Shown: positions 1 through 9,770, counted from the stretch's first letter. The stretch: DNA of 64,000 bases from CAWJAP01 sp963834365 (GCA_963834365.1 CAWIBS010000030.1:620001-684000), one strand, 5' to 3'. The notes: a model not told the origin generated them from the letters alone. Translations and numbers: made by a program.

Positions 1-364
1 CCTTGACCAGGTGCGGGTAACGCGGGTCGGGCACCGTGTCGAGGATGTGAATCCGCGACGACCGCATGCCGGGCACGACGAGGTAGCGCCGCTGCATATG
101 CGGGTGGGGCGAGTTCGGGCACAGGCACGAGCTGCACGCGTTCCACCCGAAGTGGTGCAGCTCGTCGCCGGCGCCGGGCATCTCCACGCGCGCGGTCGTG
201 GCGCCGTAACCCGGCGACGCGGGATCGACGTCCAACACCGCAAGGGCGTCCTTGGCGGTCGGATCAGGATTGAGCAGCGCGACATAGGCGAGCGTTTCGG
301 CCGGGGCCTGCATGGCCATCGTCGGTGACGGGTAGAAGCTCTGGTCTGGAAGCAGTTTCAGCAT
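1..364 (-). CDS. Selenium-binding protein (SBP56/methanethiol oxidase family), N-terminal part
   Basis: The gene runs off the left edge, so only about 121 N-terminal residues are present. It begins MLKLLPDQSFYPSPTMAMQ and carries the family signature GWNACSSCLCP followed by the YLVVPGMRSSRIHILDT stretch. It closely matches the full-length paralogue at 23053-24465. Family members are beta-propeller, metal-dependent proteins; characterised ones are methanethiol oxidases that release sulfide, formaldehyde and hydrogen peroxide. Cysteines of the CSSC motif are present. The ATG at 364 is preceded by GGAGGAGGG, a strong ribosome binding site, which fixes the start. It lies downstream of, and co-directional with, the small secreted-protein gene at 457-1032 and may share its transcript. 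Family assignment is firm; the in vivo substrate is not established by sequence. Confidence 0.9.
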   Translation of the reverse strand, partial: MLKLLPDQSFYPSPTMAMQAPAETLAYVALLNPDPTAKDALAVLDVDPASPGYGATTARVEMPGAGDELHHFGWNACSSCLCPNSPHPHMQRRYLVVPGMRSSRIHILDTVPDPRYPHLVK

Positions 365-456
365 TGTCTTGTCCCTCCTCCGCGGTTTGGCCCGGGAGTC
401 CTGTTGCGTCTCGAGATTTCGGGGCTTGCGGCCGCGTCGTTTCGCGCGTCGCCGGC

Positions 457-1032
457 TCAGTCGCCACCGTCGAACGCGTCGCACGAAACCTTGGCGTGCC
501 AGTTTGAAAACGTGCCGGTGGGATTCTCCTTCCACGCCCAGACGTGCAGGGTGTAGAAGGCCGGCAGCCCGAACCGATTGGGACTCTCGAACAAGTGGAG
601 GAGCTGGCCCATGAGCTCCGGGGGCGCCGAATTCTTCGAATCCCAGTCGCTCGCTCGAACCAGATAGTCCGCGCCGATCAGCCGCAGGCGTCCGTTCGGG
701 AGCGGCTCATAGATCACGATCTCGGGACGCGTCGGGTCCAGCACGCCGTCGAGGACCAGCGGAAAGTTCACGTAGTGCAGGCCCATGGCTCCGAACTCGC
801 CGCCGCTGACGCAGCCGAAGTTGAGGGCATAACCTTCCGCCTCAGCGACCTTCACGTCATGGAAGCGCGCGGTGGCTTCGCGGACGACCCTGACCAGCGC
901 CCCCGACTGAGCTCCGTGATGGAGCGGGGTGTGCGTCTGGGCGTGGGTCGGCTGCGAGTGTGGAAATGAGGGCCAGAGGGCGGTGAGAGCAAGAGCACTG
1001 GCCACCGACGAGACGAACCGTCTGACGTTCAT
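457..1032 (-). CDS. Small secreted protein of unknown function
   Basis: About 191 residues. The N-terminus (MNVRRFVSSVASALALTALW) is a clear signal peptide, with a likely cleavage after THA near residue 31, so the protein should be exported. The mature part is Trp- and Phe-rich, including GCVSGGEFGAMGLHYVNFP and PPELMGQLLHLFESPNRFGLPAF-type segments, which I recognise only as a widespread uncharacterised secreted family. No catalytic motif is evident. The ATG at 1032 is preceded by AGGAGG at 6-nt spacing, so longer in-frame starts upstream were rejected. It is followed on the same strand, after 92 bases, by the selenium-binding-protein gene. Function unknown. Confidence 0.8.
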   Translation of the reverse strand: MNVRRFVSSVASALALTALWPSFPHSQPTHAQTHTPLHHGAQSGALVRVVREATARFHDVKVAEAEGYALNFGCVSGGEFGAMGLHYVNFPLVLDGVLDPTRPEIVIYEPLPNGRLRLIGADYLVRASDWDSKNSAPPELMGQLLHLFESPNRFGLPAFYTLHVWAWKENPTGTFSNWHAKVSCDAFDGGD

Positions 1033-1159
1033 GGAGAACCTCCTGAATCTGGCGCCTCCTGCCTTCCTTCGCGATGTCGGCCGGCGCAATAGAAGGCTAA
1101 GATTCGACGGGCGCCGGCGTCCTTTGAGAACGCTGGAGTAGTCGTGAAGCTTTCCTGAG

Positions 1160-2375
1160 GTGCGACAGGTGGCCGACAGCGGGGCCCGAGGCGTGTATCG
1201 TTTCGGGCCGTTCCATCTCGACGTTCGCGAACGCCGGTTGTCGCGCGGCCCGGTCGTGATCCCGCTGCGTCTCAAGGTGTTCGACACGCTCCGCGTGCTG
1301 GTCGAGAATGCCGGCCGGCTGGTCACCAAGCAGGAGCTCCTCGACACGGTGTGGCCCGACACCTCTGTCGAGGAGAACAACCTGAATCACAACGTGTCGG
1401 TCCTGCGGAAGGCGCTTGGGGATGGAGCGACGGGCCAGCAGTACATCGAGACCGTGCCGCGTGTGGGCTATCGCTTCGCCGCCCCGGTCGAAGCCGCCCT
1501 CCCGCAAGCCGGGACCTCCGCCGCGTCAGCCGCGAAGGCGCGGCAGGAAATCCGCTACTGCACGACGAGTGACGGTGTCCGCCTCGCGTATGCCAGCATC
1601 GGGCAACGGACCGCCGCTCGTGAAGGCGTCAAACTGGCTGACGCATCTGGACTTCGAATGGGGCAGCCCGATCTGGCGTCATTGGTACGCTGCGCTCTCG
1701 CTTCACCACCGCCTCGTCCGCTACGACGAGCGCGGCAATGGCATGTCCCAGCGTGACGTCCCCGATGTGAGCTTCGACACGTGGGTCCGCGATCTCGAAA
1801 CGGTCGTCGATGCGGCTGGGCTCGATCGATTTCCGCTCCTTGGGATCTCTCGTGGCGGCTCCATCGCGATCGCGTACGCGGTGAAGCATCCCGAGCGCGT
1901 CACACAATTGGTGCTCTACGGCGCGTTTGCCAGGGGCTGGAACCACTATGCCACGCCGAAGGAGCTCGAGGGACGGCGCGCACTCAGGAGCCTGGTGAGA
2001 TTGGGATGGGGGCTCAACAACCCGGCGTTCTGCAAAACGTTCACCTGCCGGTTCATTCCCGAGGCCACACCGGAGCACGAGCAGTGGGTCGATGAGCTTC
2101 AGCGCGTATCCACATCACCGGAAAACGCGGCGCGACTGATGGAACTCGCCGACGATATCGACGTTCGACCGCTGTTGTCGCAGGTGAAGACGCCGACGCT
2201 GGTCCTCCACTGCGATCGCGATCAACAGATCGTGCCGGAGAGGGGGCACGAGCTCGCTGCCGCGATCGCGGGTGCGCGGTACGTCTCACTGCCGAGCGCC
2301 AATCACCTGATGCTCGAGGAGGAGCCCGCCTGGTCGCTGTTCCTCGAGGAGCTGGGTCTGTTCCTGAACTGGTAG
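1160..2375 (+). CDS. Winged-helix (OmpR/CadC-type) DNA-binding domain fused to alpha/beta hydrolase (frameshifted)
   Basis: Residues ~10-110 form a Trans_reg_C winged helix (YRFGPFHLDVRERRLS, LVTKQELLDTVWPD, YIETVPRVGYRF). The rest is an alpha/beta hydrolase with nucleophile elbow GISRGG, an acid in HCDRDQ and a catalytic His in SANHLML. The two parts lie in different frames and the switch is near base 1603, where ...RLAYASIG joins GNGPPLVKASNW; one base lost or gained would restore about 404 residues. Regulators with this layout occur in Acidobacteriota, where the hydrolase may sense or modify a small molecule. The GTG at 1160 is used here; GTG at 1193, just before YRFGP, is an equally plausible start. 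It is divergent from the secreted-protein gene on the other side of a ~127-bp gap. Confidence 0.8.
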
Positions 2376-2446
2376 AGCGGTCCGAGGTCGCCCGTTCCCC
2401 CCTGCTGGCCGAATTCGGACCGAAGGCCGCGGCGCTCCGACTCCGG

Positions 2447-2926
2447 CTATTCCGGCAACGGCCCGAGAATGTCGATTTGGTACTTCGCGGCGGTCGCCAT
2501 GAGTGTGGCCATATCGGGCGGCGCCGGCGGCACCCCGGGTGCGGGCTCCGGTTCACCCAGATCCAGGACGAACTTCTCGAAACCGCCCGGCGCGCAGAGC
2601 AGCAGCATGTGTGCAGCGGCATCGCCCACGACCTTGAAGCCGTGCGGGATGTTGCGCGGCCCGAAGACGTACGTGCCCGGGCCGGCGGTCATCCACTTGC
2701 CGCCGCACACGAAGGCGATCTCGCCGTCAAGGACATAGAAGGCTTCGTCCTCGAGAGTATGGACGTGGTACGGCGAGGCAAACCCCGGAGGCATCATCCA
2801 GTGCTCGATCAGCCCGAATGCGCCATTGGTCGTCTCGCTGGTGGCCCGCATGGCCGTCGGAATCCCCAGAAACCGGAAGGGCGAGTCGTGTCTCGTGTTC
2901 AGGACGGGTTGGAGCTCTTTTGCCAT
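2447..2926 (-). CDS. Cupin-domain protein
   Basis: About 159 residues with a single RmlC-type cupin barrel. The first metal-binding cupin motif reads PYHVHTLEDEAFYVLDGE and the second lies in YVFGPRNIPHGFKVVGD, giving two His plus Glu and a third His as likely metal ligands. No signal peptide is seen, so it is probably cytoplasmic. Substrate cannot be told from sequence; cupins include dioxygenases, isomerases and binding proteins. The ATG at 2926 has AAGGAGA about 8 nt upstream, which excludes the longer in-frame start at 2995. It converges on the hydrolase gene that ends 71 bases away. Confidence 0.85.
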   Translation of the reverse strand: MAKELQPVLNTRHDSPFRFLGIPTAMRATSETTNGAFGLIEHWMMPPGFASPYHVHTLEDEAFYVLDGEIAFVCGGKWMTAGPGTYVFGPRNIPHGFKVVGDAAAHMLLLCAPGGFEKFVLDLGEPEPAPGVPPAPPDMATLMATAAKYQIDILGPLPE

Positions 2927-3096
2927 CACGGGGTTCTCCTTATGTGGCGGACCGTGTCCGTATCCGGCGGCCGCGTTACAACTCCCATATGTCACCAGGC
3001 GCCTTCGCGTTACGCCAGAGCAGGCACGCGTTCCTGCGGGTTCTGCTACACTCCACCATCCCCGGTAGCCGAGTCTTCACCCCGAACGGGCAGGCA

Positions 3097-3777
3097 GTGA
3101 AATACGCCTTCGGCAATGTCCGAGTCGATGCGGACGCACGCAGCGTCTCCAGCGATGCCGGTCCGCTGCACCTGACGCGAAAAGCGTTCGACCTGGTGAT
3201 CCTTCTCCTCGAGTCGCATGCGAATGCCGTGTCGAAGGCCCAAATCTACGATCGGCTCTGGCCTGGCGTCTTCGTCACGGAATCCAGCCTGCAGACACTC
3301 GTCCGTGAGATCCGGCAGGCCATCGACGAGCCGGAATCGGGGCGGTCCTGGATTCGGACGGTCCATGGAGTTGGCTATGCATTCACCGGAAGTGTCGTCG
3401 TCAGCGGCGAACCGGCGGATCCCTCGCTGATCACGCGGCCGGCTGCGTGGTTCATTGGCGAGTCGACACGTGTGGGTCTTTTCACCGGCGAGAACATTCT
3501 GGGCCGGGGAGCCGACGTGATCGACATCGACCTGCCGACGATCTCGAGACGTCATGCGCGCATCGTGATCAAGGACGATGCGATGACGATCGAGGACATT
3601 GGCAGTAAGAACGGGACATGGGTAGACGACGAACGGCTGACGGGCCCACGCACGCTCTCCGACGGTAACATCGTCTGCCTGGGTTCGGTTCGGTTTACGT
3701 TTTGCCTCGCCAGGCCGCCGGCGTCAACGGCGTCTGTCGATGAGCCGGTGCAGAAGTCGCACGGCTCCACGCGCTGA
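3097..3777 (+). CDS. Winged-helix DNA-binding domain fused to FHA domain
   Basis: Residues ~1-100 are an OmpR-type winged helix (YAFGNVRVDADARSVSS, AQIYDRLWPGVFVTESS, WIRTVHGVGYAF). Residues ~125-215 are a forkhead-associated domain with the conserved GR (ILGRGAD), S..H (ISRRHARIVI) and NG (IGSKNGTWVDD) phosphothreonine-binding positions. The protein should bind DNA in response to a phosphorylated partner, plausibly a target of the Ser/Thr kinases in this window; that link is inference. The start is uncertain: GTG at 3097 directly precedes the domain, while an in-frame ATG lies at 2989 without a ribosome binding site. A TACACT box at 3047-3052 would be a -10 for the shorter form. A 9-bp inverted repeat follows the stop. 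Confidence 0.8.
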   Translation: MKYAFGNVRVDADARSVSSDAGPLHLTRKAFDLVILLLESHANAVSKAQIYDRLWPGVFVTESSLQTLVREIRQAIDEPESGRSWIRTVHGVGYAFTGSVVVSGEPADPSLITRPAAWFIGESTRVGLFTGENILGRGADVIDIDLPTISRRHARIVIKDDAMTIEDIGSKNGTWVDDERLTGPRTLSDGNIVCLGSVRFTFCLARPPASTASVDEPVQKSHGSTR

Positions 3778-3783
3778 CGCGGC

Positions 3784-3810
3784 TGCCACGAGAATTCTGT
3801 ACTCGTGGCA
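3784..3810. repeat. Perfect 9-bp inverted repeat after the winged-helix/FHA gene
   Basis: TGCCACGAG at 3784-3792 pairs with CTCGTGGCA at 3802-3810 around a 9-nt loop, seven bases after the stop codon. There is no following T tract, so it is a stem-loop or RNA-stabilising element rather than a classical intrinsic terminator. Confidence 0.5.
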
Positions 3811-3827
3811 GTGGTGTTTGACGTAGT

Positions 3828-3845
3828 GTCCGGCTTCAGCCGGAC
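3828..3845. repeat. Dispersed palindrome, GTCCGGCTTCAGCCGGAC copy 1
   Basis: Eight-base arms GTCCGGCT/AGCCGGAC around a 2-nt centre. A 26-base stretch including it (3821-3846) recurs exactly at 9695-9720. It belongs to a family of short palindromes with a central CT-GA/TC-AG core that lie between genes throughout the window. Confidence 0.7.
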
Positions 3846-3856
3846 CCAAAGTCCGC

Positions 3857-4778
3857 CTAAACCCGGAGCTCACTTGTGTTGGTGGTGTGGCGCAGTGCTG
3901 TACCGTTAGGCCGCTGTGGTGCGCCGCGAAGGCCGGACTGACCGCCCGCAGGGCCGCTACGGACCGAGCGCCGAGCGGAGCGGGACGCTGGTGCCACCAG
4001 CCGTTGAAGCGCTCGACGATGCCATTGCGCCAGGGTTCCCCAATCGGAATGAACCAGGGCTCGACCGCGGCGCTCAGACACAAACGCAGCACGGGCCCGA
4101 GCCCGCGCGGGCGCAAATGTGAGCCGTAAAACACTGACTCGTTGTCCAGTTGCTGATAGGCGGGGATGCCGAGGCGCGTCCAACTCGCCCACACCGCATC
4201 GATGTGTCTTGGGCCGCGTGACGCCCCAGGGGCTCGACGGCACACCGGGCCGTCGCCACATCCACACTGTGCAAACTGTAAAAGCGCCCCTGCGCGCGCA
4301 ACGCATAGGGGCCCACGAAGTCGGTTTGATGCACCGCGCCGGCATAGGCGGCTGGGACGACGGGATACCGCGTCCCCCGCGGGACATACGGCCCGCCGCG
4401 GCGGGTGACCAGCGCCTGCCGCGCCAGCACCCGCCCGATGGTGCGCACCGAGGGCACCGCCACGCCCTGCTCCTCGAGCTCCATGCGATGCTTGGGCCCC
4501 GGCAAACACCTGCCGGGCCGCCACGCCGAGCGCGCCGCGACAATCGCCGTTCATGTCCGCCGGCGTGCGCCGGGGACTGCCGTGCGGGCGTCGGGACTGC
4601 GTCGCGCTCCACGCGGCCGCGCCGCCCGTCGCGGTATCGCGTCAGCCATTTGTAGAACCAGGGCCGCGAGCAGCCCAAGCTGCTGCAGATTGCGCCTGGC
4701 GACCACCGCGAGATACCGGGTGATGGCCTGCTCTCGACGCTCCATCGCCGACTCTCCCATGCGTCCTCTGGACAGCAT
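3857..4778 (-). pseudogene. IS481-type DDE transposase, multiply frameshifted
   Basis: Fragments in all three minus frames assemble into one IS481-type transposase. They are an N-terminal MERREQAITRYL, a helix-turn-helix segment GAICSSLGCSRPWFYKWLTR, then VPSVRTIGRVLARQALVTRR, and the integrase core. The core acidic residues are visible as HQTDFVGP, QLDNESVF and GIVERFN, with the usual VEPWFIPIGEPWRNG block before the third. Breaks fall near 4715, 4560-4500 and 4200. Length is normal for the family (~300 residues) if the frames are joined. It is either a dead copy or a victim of the sequence errors seen throughout the window. Confidence 0.75.
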
Positions 4779-4915
4779 GCGGTGTCAACGATGTCTTGGC
4801 ACTTCTGGTTGTAAACGATGTCTTGGCAATTGAACTTTAGGCCTGCCCGGGCCCGCGTTGGCCGGGCTGAAGCCCGGCGCCACCTTGGCGGGCCCATTGT
4901 CAACACAAGTGAACT
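3867..4915 (-). mobile_element. IS481-like insertion sequence, decayed or misassembled
   Basis: About 1.05 kb bounded by imperfect terminal inverted repeats: AGCTCACTTGTGTTGG at 3867-3882 and its near-complement TCAACACAAGTGAACT at 4900-4915. It encodes a DDE transposase on the minus strand whose stop codon (3857-3859) lies just beyond the left repeat. Two direct copies of AACGATGTCTTGGCA (4787-4801, 4814-4828) lie upstream of the transposase start and may be transposase or promoter sites. No target-site duplication could be assigned with confidence. Confidence 0.6.
4861..4878. repeat. Dispersed palindrome GCCGGGCTGAAGCCCGGC
   Basis: Eight-base perfect arms around a GA centre, inside the right end of the IS481-like element. 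Same core architecture as the copies at 3828, 9702, 38031, 38071, 41167, 47522, 47560 and 47619. Confidence 0.6.
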
Positions 4916-4930
4916 GGCCCCTTAATCACC

Positions 4931-4968
4931 CAGGCCGATCTCAGGAGAATCTCAGGCCGATCTCAGGA
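4931..4968. repeat. Short direct repeat of CAGGCCGATCTCAGGA
   Basis: The 16-base unit occurs at 4931-4946 and 4953-4968, separated by six bases, between the insertion sequence and the next gene. It may be a slippage product or a regulator binding site; nothing further can be said. Confidence 0.5.
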
Positions 4969-5026
4969 TTTCCAGCGGTTCGCGCAGCTATGGTCGATCC
5001 CACCAGACCACCTGTGGACGGCTGCG

Positions 5027-5525
5027 ATGAGATCTGCGCTGCGCGTCGATTCTCCTGTTCCTCTTCACCATTTCCGGCCACGCGTCCGCCCAGGGCTTCG
5101 ACACGCCGCTGGAGCTCCCGAGGAACCTCGTCGTTCCTGAGGTCATAGGACCTCTCGTCGAGAGGATGTGGCGGCAGTCCCTCACGTTTCGACGTCAGTG
5201 CGCGAAGCTGGCCGAGCACCCGGAAGTAACGGTCAGCCTCGACCTGGCAGTTCGCGTGCGGAACACGATCGGCGCCAGAGCGACGGTGGAGAGGCGCGGG
5301 GCGCGGCTGGAGGTCGCAATACAAGTCGATCTGCGACGACCCGAGAGGTTCGTCGAACACCTCGCGCACGAACTGGAGCATGTGCTCGAGCAGATTGACG
5401 GCACGGATCTTCCCAGGCTCGCGAGACAAGGAGTGGATGGCGTGTACACCGAAGCGGCCCGCTATGAGACTGCCCGTGCACGGGCCATCGGCCGAGCGGT
5501 TGGTCGCGAGGCGATGAGCCGATGA
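5027..5525 (+). CDS. Secreted putative metalloprotease-like protein with HExxH motif (frameshifted in signal peptide)
   Basis: About 165 residues. The ATG at 5027 gives MRSALR, then a one-base shift near 5045 leads into SILLFLFTISGHASAQG, a textbook signal peptide with an ASA/QG cleavage site. The mature part contains HLAHELEHVLEQIDG, an HExxH-type zinc-binding motif, and a later E in YTEAARYETARA that could be a third ligand. The protein is too short for known metalloprotease families and is not recognised further. It ends in an ATGA overlap with the TolB-like gene at 5522, so the two are probably translationally coupled. Catalytic activity is inference from the motif only. Confidence 0.65.
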
Positions 5526-6937
5526 TGCGTGCCGCGGGAACGCGCCTGGCGCTCGTCCAACGAACGTCCGTATCAGTGCTGCTCGGTGCTTCGCTGGGTG
5601 CTGCTTCTGCGCCGGGCGACTCCGGAGGCGATGGGGCACGCCTGCTGGCATGGCAACGCATCCGTTCGGGCGACATTGGCACGCTCGAACCGCCGTCGCT
5701 CAGTCAGAATGGGCGGCTCGTTGCCTTTGTTGCGGGGAGGTTCGATCGCCGCGAGCGATCGTGCTGCCGGCAGGTCTACGTGCTCGACAGGATCACGCGA
5801 GCCATCACCCAGGAGAGCGTCAATGCCGACGGGACGTCCCCCAGTGGTGACAGCGCCGCCCCTCGGCTCAGCGCAGACGGCCGGGTGATCGCCTTCGAGA
5901 CCCTGGCGGGGAGCCTGCTCCCTGGCCAGGGAAGCAGGCCAGGACGTCGCGTCATCGTGCGCGATCGCATGACGGGCGGCATGCGTACGCCGGGCGCAGC
6001 GGGCGTGGCGCCGAATGGCGAGACGAGCCAGCCGGCGCTGAGCGGAAGCGGCCTTGCTGTCGCGTTCACGTCCGACGCGACCAATCTCGCGAAGGGACGC
6101 GACACAGACGGAGGCGAAACGGATGTGTATCTGTGGCGCCTGGACGCTGACACGATCGAGCGCGTCAGCCTGAACGTCGAGGGCGTCCAACCCTCGAGCG
6201 GCGCCAGTCATTCCCCCAGCATCAACAGCGAGGGGGACCTGGTCGCATTCGTCTCGGCGGCCCGGCTGGTCCCGGAGGACACGAATAATGTCCCTGATGT
6301 GTACGTGCGCGATGTCCGGCGCGGTCGCACCACGCTCGTCAGTCGCGGCGCTGCAGGAACACGCGCCGACGCCGGCAGCTTCTCGCCTGCATTGAGCGCC
6401 GACGGGCGATACGTGGCGTTCGTGTCGATGGCCACCAACCTCGGCGCCACGGACCGGAATGGCGACAGCGACATCTACATTCATGACCTGGCGACGGGCG
6501 CGACGACGCTCGTGAGCGCCACGGCGCGAGGTGAAGCGGCCAACAGCGGGAGCCGCCGGCCGGCGTTGTCGGCCGACGGACGGCTCGTCGTGTATCAGTC
6601 GGTCGCGTCGAATCTTGGATCCGCCGCCGGGTGCCCTCCCGCCTCCCAGGACACGAACCTCCTGCCGGACATCTACCTCCTCGACCGAGGCACGCAGTGC
6701 GTCACACGAATCAGCGGCTCGTCGTCGGCGGACTGGTGGTCACCGAGCGTGGCACCTGTGATCGACGGAGCAGGAACGATCGTCCTGTTCTCGTCGACCC
6801 AGCCCGTTGATGGCGAGGTCACCAGCGATTTCAATCTGTTCGAGCGCTTCATCCTCCGTCGAGGAGCCGGACACGTGCGCCGAAGCCCCCTCCCGGGGTT
6901 GTCAGTGCCGGACTCGCCCACGGGAGACGGGTGTTAG
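5522..6937 (+). CDS. TolB-like beta-propeller protein, exported
   Basis: 471 residues, intact. A short hydrophobic N-terminus (VSVLLGASLGAASAPG) suggests export. The body is made of repeated units with the pattern 'PALSADGRYVAFVS ... DIYIHDLATG ... TTLVS', at least five times between residues ~60 and 440, typical of TolB/PD40 propellers. No enzyme motif is present, so a binding or scaffold role outside the cytoplasm is likely. It overlaps the preceding HExxH gene by four bases and is followed after 12 bases by the kinase-TolB gene. The three genes are probably one transcript, and the propeller may work with the kinase's own TolB domain; that is inference. Confidence 0.85.
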   Translation: MMRAAGTRLALVQRTSVSVLLGASLGAASAPGDSGGDGARLLAWQRIRSGDIGTLEPPSLSQNGRLVAFVAGRFDRRERSCCRQVYVLDRITRAITQESVNADGTSPSGDSAAPRLSADGRVIAFETLAGSLLPGQGSRPGRRVIVRDRMTGGMRTPGAAGVAPNGETSQPALSGSGLAVAFTSDATNLAKGRDTDGGETDVYLWRLDADTIERVSLNVEGVQPSSGASHSPSINSEGDLVAFVSAARLVPEDTNNVPDVYVRDVRRGRTTLVSRGAAGTRADAGSFSPALSADGRYVAFVSMATNLGATDRNGDSDIYIHDLATGATTLVSATARGEAANSGSRRPALSADGRLVVYQSVASNLGSAAGCPPASQDTNLLPDIYLLDRGTQCVTRISGSSSADWWSPSVAPVIDGAGTIVLFSSTQPVDGEVTSDFNLFERFILRRGAGHVRRSPLPGLSVPDSPTGDGC

Positions 6938-6949
6938 AATCCGCACGGC

Positions 6950-9640
6950 ATGCGTCCCCCGCTTTCGCGGCTCGGCGCATATCAGGTGATCTCCTCACTC
7001 GCCGCTGGCGGTATGGGTGAGGTATATCTGGCGCGCGACACGCGTCTGCCGCGCGAGGTCGCGATCAAGGTCCTCCCCGCGGATTACGCCCTCGACGAGC
7101 GGCGCCGCCAGCGGTTCCTGCGCGAAGCGAAGCTCCTCTCCTCTCTCAGCCACCCGCACATCGTCACCATTCACGAGCTCGACCGGGAGGGCGATGTCGA
7201 TTTCATCGTGATGGAGCTCGTCCACGGCACGAGCCTCGACGCGCGGATTCCAGCCGGGGGTCTGCGGCTTGGCGAGCTGCTTCGTATTGCCATCCCGGCG
7301 GCCGACGCCGTCGCCGCGGCGCACGCGCGGGGCATCATCCACCGCGATCTCAAGCCGGGCAACATCGTGATCCGCGACGACGGCGCGGTCAAGGTGCTCG
7401 ACTTCGGCCTCGCGAAGCTGACCGAGGTCGAGGACGAGGATGCGCGGCCCCCGACCGTCACCGATCTGAGTCGCGACGGCGTGAGCGCTCCCAGCCGCGC
7501 GGCGGGCACCGCGGCGTACATGGCCCCGGAACAAGCGGTCGGCGGCACGGTCGATGCCCGCAGCGACGTCTTCAGCTTTGGCGCCACGCTGTATCAGATG
7601 GCCACCGGCACGCGCGCATTCAAAGGCAAGTCGACTGCCGAAACACTCGAAGCCGTGCTGCGGTCGGAGCCGGCGCCGCCACGGCAGATCGTGCCCAATC
7701 TGCCGCGCGACCTCGACCGACTGATTCTGCGCTGCCTGCGAAAGGACCCGGAGCGCCGCTATCAGACGATGGTCGATGTTCGAAACGAGCTGCTGGAGAT
7801 CGAGCAGGACCTGAAATCGAGTCACGCGCTGCCCTCGGCTGGTGTGGAACGCCGATTCCGGGCCGCACCATGGATCGCCGGTGGGGCGATTCTGCTGCTC
7901 GTCGCGGCGGGGTCGGTCTGGTGGCCGCGCCGCCATGTCACCGTGCCGCCGATGCGCGTGGTCCCGGTCACGAGCCTCGAAGGGCACGAGACGATGCCGA
8001 CGTTTTCACCAGATGGCACGCAGGTGGCGTTCGCCTGGGAGGGTGATAAGCAGTCGGGAAACGTCGATATCTATGTGGCGCTGATCGGTTCGCCCACAGT
8101 GCGGCGGGTCACGACCGATCCGGCGATGGACGTCTTCCCGAGCTGGTCCCCGGACGGGCGTCACCTGGCCTTCGTTCGCCAGCTGACCGACCATGCCGGC
8201 CGCGTGTACATCATGTCGCCGCTCGGCGGCGATGAGCGGAAGTTGAGTGACTTCGATGTGCATTTCGATCGTCTCGGCGTATTCGGCCAGCTCTCCTGGT
8301 CGCCCGACGGGCAGTACATCGCGGCGATGCGATCGTCCACCCAGAAGCCCGGCGAGAGCACCGGCATTCATCTCCTCCCGGTGCGGGGCGGCAAGCCCCG
8401 TCTGGTGACGCGAACGGTGGCGCCCAGGAGCGATCGCGATCCGGCGTTTTCGCCGGACGGCCGTCGGCTCGCGTACTTCTCGTGCGACAACTGCTGCTGG
8501 GGCGGCTGCGATGTCATGAGCCTCGATTTGACCAGCGATCTGACGGCTGCTGGAGATCCGCGCCGGCTCACGTCCCTGGCGATTCAGATGGAGGGCGCTG
8601 CCTGGGCTCGCGACGGCAGAACCGTTGTATTCGGGAGTAATGCGAACGGGTTCCGATATCTCTGGCGCGTCGACGTCGAGGGTCGCCTTCCGCCGGAACG
8701 GCTCGAGGTGGCGGGGCTCGGCGCGCGCGCACCGGCGACGGTGTCTGCCCGCGATCAGCTGGTGTTCAGCCGGTCGAAGCAGAACGAGGACATTTATCGC
8801 CTTGGCCCCGCGGGCGATCCCCAACCGATCGGGGCCTCGTCGTTCTCGGAGCGCTGGCCCGTGTTCTCCCCGGACGGCCGCTTTGTCGCGTACTGCTCCG
8901 CCCGTTCCGGGGAGGCCCTCGACATCTGGGTGGCTGGCTCCGACGGCTCGGACGCGCGGCAGCTCAGCCGGGGTCTCAGCGGGTCCTGCGGCGCCTCCTG
9001 GGCTCCAAGTGGGCGGACGATTGTCTTCTCGTCCGGGGTAGACGGGCCAGAGGAATATCTGGACAGTCGATATCGACGGCGGCAACCTCCGTCAGCTCAC
9101 GACCGGTCCAGGCCAGCCGGGTATCCCTGCATATTCGAGGGACGGTGCATGGATCTATTTCGGTAAGGAAGGACCGCAGGGCTCCGACATCTGGCGTATG
9201 CCATCCGATGGCGGACCGGAGCAGCCGGTCACGCGGGACGGTGGATACAAAGGCTTCGAGACAACGGACGGCAGGAGCCTCGTGTATCAGCGCGTGGAGG
9301 ACCGCGCGAGGAGCACCGGTGCTGCTGCGGCCGCTTGCCGGCGGATCGCCGCAGGAGCTCGTCAAGTGCGCGTACGGCTTCTCGGTCTCGGCCAGGGGCG
9401 TCTACTACTACCCGTGCGTTTCGAGCGGCCCGCCTGTGCCGCTGGCGCCGTCAAGAAGGTCCGACGTTCGACTGATCGATCTGAAGACTCGCAACGACCG
9501 GCACGTCCTCACGCTGGGCGACCTGGGGTACGGCGAGGTGTTCTGGGGTCCGAGATTCTCTCCCGATGGCAGGACGATCGTGTACGCAAGAGCGCGTGAG
9601 TTGGGGCGAGGACTTGATGATGATCGAGAACTTCCGATAG
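6950..9640 (+). CDS. Transmembrane Ser/Thr protein kinase with extracytoplasmic TolB propeller (frameshifted near C-terminus)
   Basis: About 896 residues if frames are joined. Kinase domain residues 9-275: glycine loop AAGGMGEVY (18-26), Lys40 in VAIKVL, catalytic HRDLKPGN with Asp133, DFG at 151-153, APEQ and the DARSDVFSFG helix. A transmembrane segment (APWIAGGAILLLVAAGSVWW) follows near residue 305, then PD40/TolB repeats (FSPDGTQVAFAW, WSPDGRHLAF, FSPDGRRLAYFS) to the end. Frame breaks near 9050, 9310 and 9595; the joined reading ends ...DLMMIENFR at the TAG at 9638-9640, the usual C-terminus of this receptor type. It should sense an extracytoplasmic signal and phosphorylate cytoplasmic targets. 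Confidence 0.9.
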
Positions 9641-9701
9641 AGCCGCGACGGTCCCGACCATTCCCTGGTGACCCAATCGCCTGGTGACCCCAATACGTAG
9701 T

Positions 9702-9719
9702 GTCCGGCTTCAGCCGGAC
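9702..9719. repeat. Dispersed palindrome GTCCGGCTTCAGCCGGAC, copy 2
   Basis: Identical to the copy at 3828-3845, within an exact 26-base match (9695-9720). It sits between the 3' ends of two convergent genes. Confidence 0.7.
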
Positions 9720-9770
9720 CTGGTCGGACGAACTGGCCGTGTCTTCGCGCGGCCGGTCTCGGGATCCACC

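Noticed and set aside
3781..3810. Inverted repeat after the FHA gene considered as an intrinsic terminator
   Set aside because: No T tract follows, so it is listed only as an inverted repeat.
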